This document shows positions 11,338 to 23,300 of a stretch of 64,000 nt of DNA, piece by piece. Source of the DNA: Corallium rubrum (lineage: Eukaryota; Cnidaria; Anthozoa; Scleralcyonacea; Coralliidae); NCBI GenBank assembly GCA_964035015.1, contig OZ035997.1, forward strand, positions 88,261,465 to 88,325,464. Direction: 5' to 3'. Made by a program: the position numbers and the translations under genes. The notes under the pieces are model-generated. The model ran no database searches and was not told the DNA's origin. It worked only from the letters and a program-made list of their open reading frames with translations. Every line of letters begins with the position of its first letter. Within the stretch, counting starts at the first letter, position 1.

Positions 11338-12034
11338 CCTTACATTTAGAATCTTATTTATAGTACTTAACAATTTTCAGGAACAGATGTAAGAACTCTA
11401 ATTTTATTAATGCTTCGTGGGGAAGCTTGCTGGTTTTATCTTGTCCCCACTCAGGTTTTCCTGTCAACTGGCTTTTCCGAAAGGGTTTTTACCAGCAGCA
11501 GGTTTTTTCCTGGCTTCCCTGATTTACCAGCTTGTATAGACCACTTACACTTATTTCTCTGGTAGATGTCAACTACAAACTACAGTATCTTCATTTATTA
11601 ATTTCTCGGTTAAAGTCGAACTTTTATGTTGTCCTCCAGATACACCATTTTTGACGTAAGGAGCAAGAGGTGTATACAAATACGTGTAATGGCCGGCATA
11701 CTCATAACCATTTAGTAGTAAATTAGGAGACTGTCTAGCAAGGGCAGCAGTCTTTCCAAGGCCTTGTAACAATTAGCTTGACCAATTTTATTGAAGGCTC
11801 GCAGTTTGTGTTCACTGAAGAACGGGATTATCTAGCAAGGGCGGAAATCCTTTAACCTCCTTGAAACAAACCGAGCTAGGCTAAGCCAAGCTGACAGAGC
11901 TGTCTTATTGAAGTGTCACAGATCCGTTTACGTTAGTATTTTAGAACGAGTAATTTTTGTTTGGCAACGATTGCAATCTTTCATGTTCGTTGATGCATTA
12001 TACGCTGTCAGTCTGTTTTGTATCAACATTATAT
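11338..12034. other. Spacer with a dispersed GGTTTTTACCAG repeat
   Basis: The sequence at 11425-11535 (GTTTTCCTGTCAACTGGC, GGGTTTTTACCAG, GGTTTTTTCC) recurs in diverged form at 27765-27875, so it belongs to an unnamed dispersed repeat. A minus-strand open frame at 11569-11772 (LARQSPNLLLNGYEYAG) ends with a TGA and may be a captured exon; I cannot identify it. Confidence 0.45.
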
Positions 12035-12096
12035 AACAATTAGACAACGAGCCCGAGTTTTCTCGCTCGAAAACTCGGGCTCGTTGTCTAATTGTT
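12035..12096. repeat. Perfect 28-bp-arm hairpin
   Basis: AACAATTAGACAACGAGCCC begins a 28-bp arm (12035-12062), followed by a 6-base loop (TCGCTC) and the exact complement (12069-12096). It lies 26 bp beyond the stop codon of the minus-strand gene 12122-12563, so it would be in that transcript's 3' region. It may be a minimal foldback element or an RNA hairpin. Confidence 0.9.
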
Positions 12097-12121
12097 TTAG
12101 TATAAATTTACCAACAAAAGT

Positions 12122-12563
12122 TTAATAAATTCTCGACCATAACATATTCTTTGAGGCTCGTTTAATACATTTTTTAACTGCCAACAACAAACGTTCAACA
12201 GTCATTTCGGACATCTCCTTGGCCCGTTCAGTAACTGATGGAAAAGTAAAGTTTTCTTGCATAATTTAGCATGGATTTTCATGTACAATATTGAACCAAT
12301 ATATATCCACTCATTTGATTTGTAAAAATGACAAAAAGTTGAAAGAAACACTCAATTTAGCGTATAGTTTACATCACGAAATCTTGTGAACAGCAAGCGT
12401 AATTTTGAAATGTGTTTTGTTTGCAGTTATTTCGTTTTAAACGAATACTGATAAACAATTTAACGGTCTTACCATTAATAATTTCCATTCTAACCATTTT
12501 GTAGCCGTTTTTGTTTTCTGTACAACGTATTGCTTCGCCTAAATGTTCAATTTCTTCTTTCAT
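12122..12563 (-). CDS. Candidate two-exon gene for a 67-aa protein, unknown function
   Basis: Exon 1 (12473-12563) starts ATGAAAGAAGAAATTGAAC, with an in-frame stop 15 bases upstream, and ends AATG|GTAAGA in phase 1. Exon 2 (12122-12234) follows the acceptor ACTTTTCCATCAG and keeps the frame to a TAA. The product has an N-terminal MKEEIEHLGEAIRCTENKNG and a basic amphipathic C-terminal helix (VERLLLAVKKCIKRASKNML). Three CCAAT boxes lie upstream. Canonical splice sites, matched phase and promoter elements favour a real gene, but I recognise no family and see no AATAAA before the 28-bp-arm hairpin. Confidence 0.45.
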
Positions 12564-12574
12564 TTGCCCACTCA

Positions 12575-12750
12575 GTTATAATTTCGGCGCCATTGTTGCT
12601 TAACAGAACAACCGCTGGCTCTAACGATCATTGTTCGTGTTATACTACGCATTTTGTGATTGGTCAATTTTTTAAAAAGAATGACTCTCATTGGTTTACC
12701 CCAGAGGTTTATATCACCAATTATAAACTCCTGCAATAGCCAATGAAATT
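12575..12750 (-). promoter_or_regulatory. Putative CCAAT-box promoter
   Basis: Upstream of the minus-strand gene starting at 12563 are two ATTGG boxes (12658-12662 and 12690-12694, CCAAT on the minus strand), a plus-strand CCAAT at 12740-12744, and a GGCGCC near 12588. No TATA box is at the expected distance. Confidence 0.35.
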
Positions 12751-12789
12751 CGAGGATTTGCATTATAAACTTGTAAATTTATACTAATA

Positions 12790-13485
12790 ACATTTATAAA
12801 CGTTTCATTTCTTAAGGTTTTTCGATTTGCGTTCTGGATAGCTTTTCAGTTAGAAATATTAAAATTAAACTTAGCGCACCACCGCCAGATCTGTTAAGAG
12901 TGCGTGCCTTTCTTCTTGCATTTTTGTTACCAATCGTTTAAATACCTGATTACCTGGTAATCGTAACTTCGGTTCACTTTTTCCTATTTTTGTTGAAGAA
13001 AGTATCTACATTACCGTGATAGTATATATACATTTCGTTTCTTATGGGGTTTTTTTTGCGTTGACGGTAGGTTTCCAGTTGTGAATATTGAAAATTAATT
13101 CAAGACGTGTTTTGTGGCGTTTTCCACAGATTTATATTATCTATGACTTATCATAACTTCGGTTCTACTTTTCCGATTTTCTTCAACAAAATATCTACAT
13201 TACCATAAGAATATAAACGTTTCATTTCGTAAGGTTTTCGTTTTACGTTCTCCATAGGGTTCGAGTTAGGAAAATTGAAATTAAATTTACTGCATTACCG
13301 GAAGACGTGTTAAGCGGTGTTTTGTTTCGATTATTATTAGCCTTCGCTTAATTGTAACTTCGGTCCTGTCTTTCCGAATTTGTTCCCCAAAGTATGGTTG
13401 CTATAACCATTCAAGCATACAATCGACGCTCACGTCAAACCGGGATACATTATCGAGTTGCGAATATTGAAATTAACATAGCACA
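12790..13485. repeat. Diverged tandem repeat, units of about 190-230 bp
   Basis: About three and a half units recur with shared blocks: AAACGTTTCATTTCTTAAGG, AATATTGAAATTAAACTTA, CGTAACTTCGGTTC and AAAGTATCTACATTACC. Units are substantially diverged, so the array is old. The 112-codon open frame that starts at the end of the array (13485-13823) is of doubtful meaning. Confidence 0.65.
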
Positions 13486-13823
13486 TGACCGCGAAACATG
13501 TTAAGAGCCCTTTTCGCGTGATTTTTCTTATCGCAGGAACTGCGCTATTGCCCGCCACCTCTGTTCAGTTATCGCTTTGCATATTTACCAGAAAGAACAC
13601 ACGATCAACCGAAGCTATCGAAGATTTGAAATCTGATGGTTGGCTGGAGGCTGGCGGGATGTTTCCGCGGTCCTTGTCGTCGGCACGCATGAGTTGTTCC
13701 AAACATTGGATGGTGTTCTGTCATGGAAGGGCCAGCCAAGTCGGAAAGATGCGTCGGGCTTTGAAAATCGCGTCCAGTGATTTGCAGTATATCCATGACG
13801 AGCGTGAGTACATGAAAGCTTGA

Positions 13824-14255
13824 ATTCTCGACATATATAGGTTCCGTTTCTCTGGATCGTTTGGCGTAGTCATCGAAGAGCCGTCATGGGGATTCTTGTG
13901 GTCGTATTCTAGTTCGTCTGGCGCGGTCTTTGAAGAGCCGTCATGGGTTCTTGTGTTCGTATTTGTACACGATCGAGAGCCAACAACTGGCAGAGCGTGC
14001 TCATGTCTTTGGCATTCGAAGGCGCAGTTACGAAAACCAGAATACAAAAAATTCCTGTGTAGAGCTTACAACTAGCTTTCAATGTAGAGCTCTTGGATAA
14101 AGTGATTCATTTTGGCGCGTTTTGAGCTTATATGTGACTCTTGCGCGAATTGTAATTGGTTACTTTTCCCGCCGAAGAGAGAAGTAATATTCTAATTGGT
14201 TAGCAAGTGCCGTATCACTTGTTTCTTACGTGCACTTGCAAGCTGGAAGAAAACG

Positions 14256-14261
<6 letters not shown>
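13824..14261. other. No gene recognised
   Basis: Contains a local duplication of AGAGCCGTCATGGG (13880s and 13930s) and two AATTGGTTA boxes. Minus-strand open frames here are short and unrecognisable. Confidence 0.4.

Positions 14262-14316
<55 letters not shown>
14262..14316. repeat. (TA)n microsatellite
   Basis: About 27 uninterrupted TA units followed by three CGCCTAT repeats. The adjoining 14318-14415 is a dispersed repeat whose inverted copy lies at 39356-39450. Confidence 0.95.
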
Positions 14317-14318
<2 letters not shown>

Positions 14319-14815
14319 CCTATCGCCTATCGCCTCGTGCCTCTACTCAACTTCTTTTGTGTTCAAATGACGTCACACGTGCCTTTATAAGAGTACATAT
14401 GCACGGAGCTTTATGTTTTATTTGTTAATTAAAACTACGTCTAGAATACTATTTTTTTTGGTAAATAACGACAAATATGGTCTGTATCATGAATAAACTA
14501 AATCAGTTAACTACCTCGAAGTTGGTAACTAAGCTAAAGTTAGTTACCTCCTTCTCGGCAATTAACTCTTATTTAATGTAAGTCATTAATGCATTTTTCT
14601 CCCACCTATTTAGTCCAAGATTTTAAGTGTATGATATTCGATCACCATAATTCTAACTATATTTACTTGTCCTCGAATTTTTTCAATCCACTGCGCCCTT
14701 AAACCACTGATCTCTATACAACTGCATTACTCATCCTATATGGTCAGCAGTATACAATTTGAAGCCACTGCATGGCGGCCATATTCGTACTCCAGGACCA
14801 TTGTACTTTGCTGAC

Positions 14816-15636
14816 TTAAGAGTAGTAAGGTTTACCGGGGGAGTCGGAAAACCGTAAAACAATTCAGATGCTAATTCATCACTGTTACCACTTAATACCA
14901 TTGGAAAACAGAAGGAAAATACAAGCAAATGCACTACGAAATTGTCAACTACATACTTCAAGTGCCACTAACCCCAACAATTTTTTCTCGCAAATCTAAG
15001 AGCCCTTATTGAGTGGATTAGGCCAGTTAATAAATTATTGGTATTGGACGTTTCGTTGATCTTCTGTAGACGTCCAAAGTTGCATCTGCATGTCCCATGG
15101 CGGAGTAGGAAAGGGAATGGGTATATTCCTGGTGTTACGTCACACAAGTCAAGCAAGGAACTCTTTGAGCTCTGTCTGGAGAATTCATAGAATTTTTTGA
15201 GTTGAAAAGTCATTTTCCCAACTAACTCAATGTAAAAATTCTATGCATTCAGCAGACAGAGCTCAAATGAGCTCCTTGTTTGGCTTGCCTGACGTCACAC
15301 CAGGAATATACCCATTCCCTTTCCTTCTCCGCCATGGGACATGCATATACCAATTTTTGCAACTTTGGTGGTCTACAGAAGACCAAAGAAGTGTCCAATA
15401 CCAATAATTTATTCACTGGACTAATCCACTCAATAAGGGCTTTTAGATTTGCGAAAAAATTTTTTGGGGGTTAGTGGCACTTTAAGAGTAGTAAGGTTTA
15501 CCGGGGGAGTCGGAAAAGCCGTAAAACAATTCAGATGCTAATTCATCACTGTTACCACTTAATACCATTGGAAAACAGAAGGAAAATACAAGCAAATGCA
15601 CTACGAAATTGTCAACTATACACACTTCAAGGCTTT
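14816..15636. repeat. 145-bp direct duplication flanking a foldback MITE
   Basis: The segment starting TTAAGAGTAGTAAGGTTTAC at 14816 is repeated from 15482 with only a few differences over about 145 bp. The foldback MITE at 14961-15481 sits precisely between the copies: the second copy begins at the TTAA abutting the MITE. The minus strand of the first copy is open (a hydrophobic start, then SGNSDELASELFYGFPTPPV) and could be an exon, but nothing in it is recognised. Confidence 0.8.
14961..15481. mobile_element. Foldback MITE with AGTGCCACTAACCCC termini
   Basis: A 521-bp element whose two halves are inverted copies, meeting near 15215. Both ends read AGTGCCACTAACCCC. TTAA follows the right end and TTCA precedes the left end. 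It belongs to the TTAA-target foldback group seen at 336-646 and 42497-42914. It encodes nothing. Confidence 0.8.
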
Positions 15637-16006
15637 GTAAAGACTCCTGCCTTAATACCAAAGGTATATATTAAATAGTTTTATAATGAAGTTATTGACT
15701 GTTTTCGTTGATTTTCTACAAGTTTTGTGATATATAGGCAAGTTTATTGATTACCGGTCAGAGTAAAAAACTACGAAATAACACCTTTTACTGCTTAATA
15801 ATACCAACAAATGAAAAAAAAAAGCTTCTAAACCTTTTAGAGTGTTCTATGTTTGACATATCACTAGCAGAAATATTTTTAATGTGGCTTTTTTCGTCTC
15901 TTTTCGTGGTACGAAAACATAAAAAAGTTTCCGTGGTGGCCATCTTGGTACTCAAAATACGTCATCTCTGCTAGCTTCATTTTTGGAGCCGGATGAGCAA
16001 TCCAGT
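15637..16006. other. No gene recognised
   Basis: AT-rich unique-looking sequence between two mobile insertions. Open frames are short and lack coding character. Confidence 0.4.
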
Positions 16007-16758
16007 TATATAAAGATCAAAATATTACCAGGGTTAAGTCACGTTGGCCTGAAAAACAGAGAAAAATCTTCTCGACGTTTCGAGCGAAGGCCCTTCGTCA
16101 GGATAAACTTTATCGTAGAGACCTTAGCGATAAACTTTATCGTAGAGACCTTACGTAAAAACAATGTATTGTGAAGGTGCGCCTTAGTCAAGAGGTAACC
16201 AACCAGAGATTCTGACCGTTTCACATTCATTTCATCGGTCCAGCACGATTTACTTGCAACCCTACCAGTTTTATCACGTAGTTCCACTTCGTGACAGAAT
16301 TCCAAAAATAGCTTCTCGTCAACATCTTCCTGTAGGCCAATCAGTATTAAGAAGTCCAGCCATACATCCTCGTTAAATGGTGAGGGTGGAAACTTATCGG
16401 AATCTTCGGCAAGCATGTTTTGAAACACGTCCTTTCGTCGGTTATAAAACTCCTTAGCATAATGAAGTTTGCCGTGCCGGTCGGGGATACAACGGATTCC
16501 TTGCAGATATCTCAAAAGCTCTTCCTTTTCATGTGAAAGCGGTAAAACATTGTCCTTAATATGAGTCAGGAATGCCAATTGACTGTCTCGATGAAATATG
16601 TCGAAAAAAACACTAATTTCTCCTGACGAAGGGCCTTCGCTCGAAACGTCGAGAAGATTTTTCTCTGTTTTTCAGGCCAACGTGACTTAACCCTGGTAAT
16701 ATTTGGATTTCAACCGTTGCCGACGCTGTCCTAGAAGCTTTTAACTATATAAAGATCA
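16007..16758 (-). mobile_element. Retro-inserted element carrying a sacsin-like fragment
   Basis: A 726-bp insertion (16020-16745) is flanked by a perfect 13-bp target duplication, TATATAAAGATCA (16007-16019 and 16746-16758). An 84-85-bp inverted repeat lies at 16020-16103 and 16621-16704. Inside the arms is CTGACGAAGGGCCTTCGCTC followed by GAAACGTC, the pattern found at the ends of Penelope-like elements that carry hammerhead-type motifs. Between the arms is a host-gene fragment instead of an RT. The long target duplication argues for retrotransposition, so this looks like a non-autonomous Penelope-type element that captured coding sequence. Confidence 0.65.
16155..16590 (-). pseudogene. Captured sacsin-like gene fragment
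   Basis: The frame reads LRYLQGIRCIPDRHGKLHYA, then KEFYNRRKDVFQ, FPPSPFNEDVWLDFLILIGL and LFLEFCHEVE. This is the recurrent motif order of the giant chaperone-like protein sacsin and its relatives (tip-G-L-hxaxElyd, FPpxxf, wLxfLxxiGL, fxxFAxxVE). About 140 residues are present, against several thousand in sacsin. No stop interrupts the stretch, but a 25-bp tandem duplication (GATAAACTTTATCGTAGAGA, twice) follows at 16103-16152. It has no start, promoter or ATPase region of its own, so it is a fragment mobilised with the surrounding element. Confidence 0.65.
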
Positions 16759-17217
16759 GTGCCTTAAACAGTACGGTTGAGCGATTAACCCAACTGTTGC
16801 TATTGGGTGATGGTTTCACTATAAAGAAAACACAATATATGTTCAGTAACCGTAAAAGCGAACAGATTTCCGTAAACCTGAACAAAAACATAAAACAACA
16901 ACTTTTGTCGAGCTTCCAAACCATCTCTATTTTCCATTAACTATAATTTAACCGAAATGTCTTAAGCAAAGTCAGATATGAAAAAATTGTCAAACGACCC
17001 AGTTTGTTCAAATTTGTCGTCAAGCTCCATGATTGATTCTCAAGATTTCAGCAATTTCCTCGATACCCTAACCACAAGAAAAATCCTAACCCTAGTCGGA
17101 AATCTGGTTTACTGCCTAGCTTTTCGGAAAAAACGTATTTGACATGTTTTGGAAAAGCTGCGAGAGGACGGGACAGGTACCTTTTTCGGGATGACGCCAT
17201 CCCTTTTAGCCGAAACC
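16759..17217. other. MED4 3' flank; half-copy of a dispersed MITE
   Basis: 16770-16935 matches the right half of the hAT-type MITE at 44181-44487 (ATATGTTCAGTAACCGTAAA, GAGCTTCCAAACCAT). The rest is AT-rich. No clear AATAAA for MED4 was seen just after its stop. Confidence 0.55.
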
Positions 17218-17355
17218 TTAAGGACTGTCACTAGACGTCGACGATGACGAGGTACTCATTTGCTCGAGTTCGTCACGTGGAACTCCAAGAAGTCCATTGT
17301 TTATATCAATGTGTATGTCTGGAGCTAGGAAACCCGGTAGTGTCGCGGAATTAAG
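17218..17355 (-). CDS. MED4: MED4 last coding exon
   Basis: The acceptor CGTTTCTATTTCTAG precedes 45 codons and a TAA. The translation contains [12 protein letters not shown], matching the human PDVLAPQYP region, and a serine-rich end like that of human MED4. The upstream intron boundary lies only 52 bp from a 420-bp (TTTG)n tract on the transcript strand. Confidence 0.8.
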   Translation of the reverse strand, partial: LNSATLPGFLAPDIHIDINNGLLGVPRDELEQMSTSSSSTSSDSP

Positions 17356-20300
17356 CTAGAAATAGAAACGAAAAGCATGGTGTGACAGTGAGAATAAAAA
17401 AGGACAAACAAAAACAAACAAAACAAACAAACAAACAAACAAACAAACAAACAAACAAACAAACAAACAAACAAACAAACAAACAAACAAACAAACAAAC
17501 AAACAAACAAACAAACAAACAAACAAACAAACAAACAAACAAACAAACAAACAAACAAACAAACAAACAAACAAACAAACAAACAAACAAACAAACAAAC
17601 AAACAAACAAACAAACAAACAAACAAACAAACAAACAAACAAACAAACAAACAAACAAACAAACAAACAAACAAACAAACAAACAAACAAACAAACAAAC
17701 AAACAAACAAACAAACAAACAAACAAACAAACAAACAAACAAACAAACAAACAAACAAACAAACAAACAAACAAACAAACAAACAAACAAACAAACAAAC
17801 AAACAAACAAACAAACAAACAAACAAAAACTGGTCAGGACAGTCAGGTTTTTTTTATTTAGACATAGAGGCGTAGCTTCTCAAGTCTCTATAGGAACACT
17901 TCTCATCTTCACAAGGTAGAGCAAAGGGAGCCCAACTAAGACGCCTGTATTTTTCTTCCGGCAATGTTTTGGTTCTTTTATTATGGCGGTGCTTCTCGTA
18001 TTGCAGCGTTTTATTTAAACGCGATTAATGCTTAATAAATTTGAGCTTTGCTGTTCTTTACTAGCGATTGAGCGGCGTACACGCGTAAAAACGCACAACT
18101 TGTTCACGGTTGTTGACAGACGTGAACAAGTTGTTCTCGACAGCCGTGAACAATGTTGTGCTGCTCGCCGTGAACATGTTGTCAACAAGTTGTTCACCAT
18201 ATGTTCCAACATGCTTGTTCACGCCTGATGAACCAACAGACGTGAACAAGTTGTTCCAACATGATGTTACATGCATGATACAACAGCATTGTTCCAGCAT
18301 GATAAATTAACATTTGTGAACAAGTTGTTAAAACAACATGTTACAATATGATATCTATCCGTTAAATTCTCGTTTTTTTGTGCACCCCCCGGTTGTCTCG
18401 CTTATTAATTTTCTTATAAAATCACAAAAAATATTAATATCACTATTATTGAAGACGAAGATATCACGCAAACACATCCATGAATTTTTAAAAACGTTTA
18501 TTGAAGTTATAATTTGAATACAAAGTCTCACGTATCCTCCAGTTTTCCCTGGTTCTCTGGCAGCGCTTTCAGTTCTTCTCCATTTCCATTTTCATTGATA
18601 TTATTTAACTCCCACAACTATAGTTTATACATAAAAAATTTAAGAAGAAAAACAAAGGTTTAGGTTAATAACTTTCTGCTTTGAAATAGTGTAAACAAAA
18701 ATTCTTTCACCTTTGCCCTCAACAAAGCCAAGAGATCAGCATTCCGACTAATTTCGCGGATGGAAGAAAACAAAACGTAAACATATTTTTAGTAAACATT
18801 TTTAAGGCTTTTTAACATATCTTACCTTTTTGTAAATAAGCTAATATACTCCAGTTCACATGTACTTTCTAAAAAAAAAAACGAGGAACGATAAACTATA
18901 TTTGACAGAAGAACATTAATATTCCAAAGTATAAAGTGTCTTTTCTCGTTTTGACAGTTAAATTTGCAGTTGTGTATTGTATAAAAATTTACTGTTTCTA
19001 CTGACAGTATTGAACAGTGCGAACAAATAAACTTACCTAAAATTCTTTGTTTTCTCTTGGGTTTTAAGCTGGAAACAAAATGAGAGAAGGGACATGTATT
19101 AATTAATGATAGCATTTATAGCAATGCCAACGAGCTAAAATAACATTGAAGTTATTTAATAATGTATTTATATTCTTACCTCTTTGAGATGGATAAACTT
19201 AGTGTATGCCAGTCTAATCTTGACAAAGTTTTACCAAGTGATTTGTTCATACAGAAGACTATAATTCCTCAGTCCATTGGCAGTGCAGAAAAGGGAAAAT
19301 AAAACGAGGGAAAAACCAGTGGGAAAACCCGTTTCAACACATCGTTTCAACGATGCCCGCTGTTGTTCCGTCAAGGAGCAAAGTTCAAATGAACTACGCT
19401 CACGTGAGATTACGCGTGATCTTCACGTGACCGTGGTCCATAGTCTCCTCGCGTGTTTGTTCACGAACAGTGACAATGCTGTAACAAGTTGTTGAAGGAA
19501 CAACTTGTTCACGCCTGTTGGAACAACGAAAAAACAACTTGTTGATTCGACAACGTTGTTCATGCATGATGGAACATGTTGTTACGACATGATGAAATAA
19601 CAATGATGAACAACATTGTTACAACAATGGTGAACATGGTTGACATATCAACACGTTCTTCGGTTGTTGCAACATGCGTGAACAACGGTTGTTGTTTCAT
19701 CAAGCTGTAACAACTTGTTGAAACAATGATGAACAATGTTGTTCATTTATCAGTGTTGTTCACATATGATAACAAGTTGTTACAGCATTGTTCAGGCAAC
19801 AATGCTGTAACAACTTGTGAGATTTTTACGCGTGTAGCCGCGAGGCGAACACGTAGCAATCGAACGGCGAAGCCGCGAGCCAATTACGCAAATGGATCGT
19901 GCCGAACACGCGCGAGACTGCTGTGTGTTCGCCTCGCGGCTCCGTTGCTCGCCGCTCGACCGCTAGTACAATGTAAACTACCCAACTTTTCTAAAAAACA
20001 TTATCCTAAGAAAAAATACACAAACAAACAAACAAACAAACAAACAAACAAACAAACAAACAAACAAACAAACAAACAAACAAACAAACAAACAAACAAA
20101 CAAACAAACAAACAAACAAACAAACAAACAAACAAACAAACAAACAAACAAACAAACAAACAAACAAACAAACAAACAAACAAACAAACAAACAAACAAA
20201 CAAACAAACAAACAAACAAACAAACAAACAAACAAACAAACAAACAAACAAACAAACAAACACGAACAAACGTACAAACGAACAAACGAACAAACGAACA

Positions 20301-23300
20301 AACGAACAAACGAACAAACGAACAAACGAACAAACGAACAAACGAACAAACGAACAAACGAACAAACGAACAAACGAACAAACGAACAAACGAACAAACG
20401 AACAAACGAACAAACGAACAAACGAACAAACGAACAAACGAACAAACGAACAAACGAACAAACGAACAAACGAACAAACGAACAAACGAACAAACGAACA
20501 AACGAACAAACGAACAAACGAACAAACGAACAAACGAACAAACGAACAAACGAACAAACGAACAAACGAACAAACGAACAAACGAACAAACGAACAAACG
20601 AACAAACGAACAAACGAACAAACGAACAAACGAACAAACGAACAAACGAACAAACGAACAAACGAACAAACGAACAAACGAACAAACGAACAAACGAACA
20701 AACGAACAAACGAACAAACGAACAAACGAACAAACGAACAAACGAACAAACGAACAAACGAACAAACGAACAAACGAACAAACGAACAAACGAACAAACG
20801 AACAAACGAACAAACGAACAAACGAACAAACGAACAAACGAACAAACGAACAAACGAACAAACGAACAAACGAACAAACGAACAAACGAACAAACGAACA
20901 AACGAACAAACGAACAAACGAACAAACGAACAAACGAACAAACGAACAAACGAACAAACGAACAAACGAACAAACGAACAAACGAACAAACGAACAAACG
21001 AACAAACGAACAAACGAACAAACGAACAAACGAACAAACGAACAAACGAACAAACGAACAAACGAACAAACGAACAAACGAACAAACGAACAAACGAACA
21101 AACGAACAAACGAACAAACGAACAAACGAACAAACGAACAAACGAACAAACGAACAAACGAACAAACGAACAAACGAACAAACGAACAAACGAACAAACG
21201 AACAAACGAACAAACGAACAAACGAACAAACGAACAAACGAACAAACGAACAAACGAACAAACGAACAAACGAACAAACGAACAAACGAACAAACGAACA
21301 AACGAACAAACGAACAAACGAACAAACGAACAAACGAACAAACGAACAAACGAACAAACGAACAAACGAACAAACGAACAAACGAACAAACGAACAAACG
21401 AACAAACGAACAAACGAACAAACGAACAAACGAACAAACGAACAAACGAACAAACGAACAAACGAACAAACGAACAAACGAACAAACGAACAAACGAACA
21501 AACGAACAAACGAACAAACGAACAAACGAACAAACGAACAAACGAACAAACGAACAAACGAACAAACGAACAAACGAACAAACGAACAAACGAACAAACG
21601 AACAAACGAACAAACAAACAAACAAACAAACAAACAAACAAACAAACAAACAAACAAACAAACAAACAAACAAACAAACAAACAAACAAACAAACAAACA
21701 AACAAACAAACAAACAAACAAACAAACACAAATCAAGCGTCGTAGTCGGGATTCCTGTGCCGGGTAGAGCGACGCGGAACCCTATCAAATGACTAGTTGC
21801 GAAGCTACTTACAGCTCCTGTATACAGGCAACTTCGTCCCCAGTGCCATTTGTGCGGGCTGGGCCAAGATGGCTGCCAAAAACAAAATGGCGGGAACAAA
21901 TGGCCCCGGCACAGGCTGAGCTATCACCTCATCTGATTGGTTGAGATAACATTGGATGTTTTAGGTAGTCTAATTGGTGGAAACAATGCAGACGCGCAAG
22001 CTAACTCGCGGGCATTTGTTTATAGGGCTCAAATTATAAATAAGTAACGACAGCAATTGTCGGCAGTTAAAGACAACTGAAAAATGAATGAAAATGTGAG
22101 AAAAGCTGGCGAAACACCCGTAAAAACATATTCGGAAGAATATGTAATGATGGATCGTGTCGTCTCTGTGCTTAAACGGTGCAGATGTGCATGGTTCGTA
22201 TTTGTCACGCAACTGCGCTCAGTGGACGGTGGACGGGGTGACATCATCTTATTCATTAAGCGGCGCCCCCAGGCAAAACTCGTAAGGCCCTGAGAACGAG
22301 TTTACTGGTCACTTGCACTGTCATATCACGCGTCTGAGCGACCTGTGGTTTGACGAAACATGGACCCCATTTTCCATTATTTTAATTTCGAGGAAATACC
22401 CACATTAGGTGGTGACCCCATTCTTCTACATTTCTAATTTCGGGGATATACCCACTCTATGTCGTGAAGTGTTGTGGTAACGTCAGTTTATAATAGAAAA
22501 CTGGTTTTCACTATAATCAGAGTAGCAATACATACACCAAGTCTTAAAATGTTAATGGCGGCGTTGGGTTTGCTGCTTAATATTATTGTAGTTTTTGTAC
22601 TTTTTGACATGTACCTCTGAATGAGACGAGTTCAATGCTGAACGCCATGTTGGTGCACCAGAGTTGGTATTTCCTGAATCTAGAAATAGCAATAAAATAA
22701 TCTCAACCTGCATTACATTACTTTCCCAATTGTTCCACGTTTGGCGTTCATGTTTTATTCTGTTTATTTTATAAACACTAACACAAACAATCTAAATTGA
22801 AGATCGTTAAACTGATATTTCACATTAACATGTGTTTAAGGTGCCTATGAAACAAAAATTAAGTCTGTCTTATATGAAAGAACACTTAACATGCAGCTTG
22901 ACATATCTTTTGCAGTTTATCGTTTCCTTGCTTCGTTTTTGAGATCAACATCTTAATGAGTTTTCGGGAAGGTTATTTATCTTTGCTATTATCAAATATA
23001 ATCACTTCAGTAATTCCACATGCTTGGTAATTTGGTTTCATAATAGAAACAATATAACCTTCTCCAATAACCCATTATGCACGTGTGACGTCAACATGTT
23101 TAATTTGCAGATCAAATAATATCTCGACAACCATAGTTAATAGAACGTATACATGGTTTGGAAAGTCGTCCAAAATTATCGTTCTATATTTTTGTTCAAG
23201 TTCATGGACATTTTGCAACTTCACGGTATTGTATTTTCTGTATAATGAAGCAGTCAGCCAACAGCAACGATCGGGTCTTTCATCGTCACGTGTTGTGGTC

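Larger units (their letters stand above)
18060..19967. mobile_element. TIR-bounded element built of short palindromes, enclosing a gene
   Basis: The outer ends are inverted: ACTAGCGATTGAGCGGCG at 18060 and CGCCGCTCGACCGCTAGT ending at 19967. Slightly inward, ACACGCGTAAAAA at 18077 mirrors TTTTTACGCGTGT ending at about 19837. Both flanks (18085-18350 and 19450-19830) are dense with AACAAGTTGTT/AACAACTTGTT palindromes separated by GTGAACA or CATGATG. A further hairpin (AGCCGCGAGGCGAACAC) lies at 19838-19942. Between the flanks sits the five-exon gene 18528-19250. It is either a large foldback transposon that captured a gene or two inverted MITE copies flanking one. No convincing target duplication was found. 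Confidence 0.6.

Noticed and set aside
13485-14047. ORFs of 108-112 codons on both strands after the tandem repeat
   Set aside because: They overlap antisense, begin in the last repeat unit and resemble no family.
17325-17861. MFVCL and TNKQ frames of about 160 codons
   Set aside because: Translation of the (AAAC)n array; the only coding part is the MED4 last exon below 17356 in another frame.
19726-21899. Open frames of 576 to 688 codons on both strands
   Set aside because: They are translations of (AAAC)n and (AAACGAAC)n, whose units contain no stop codon in any frame.
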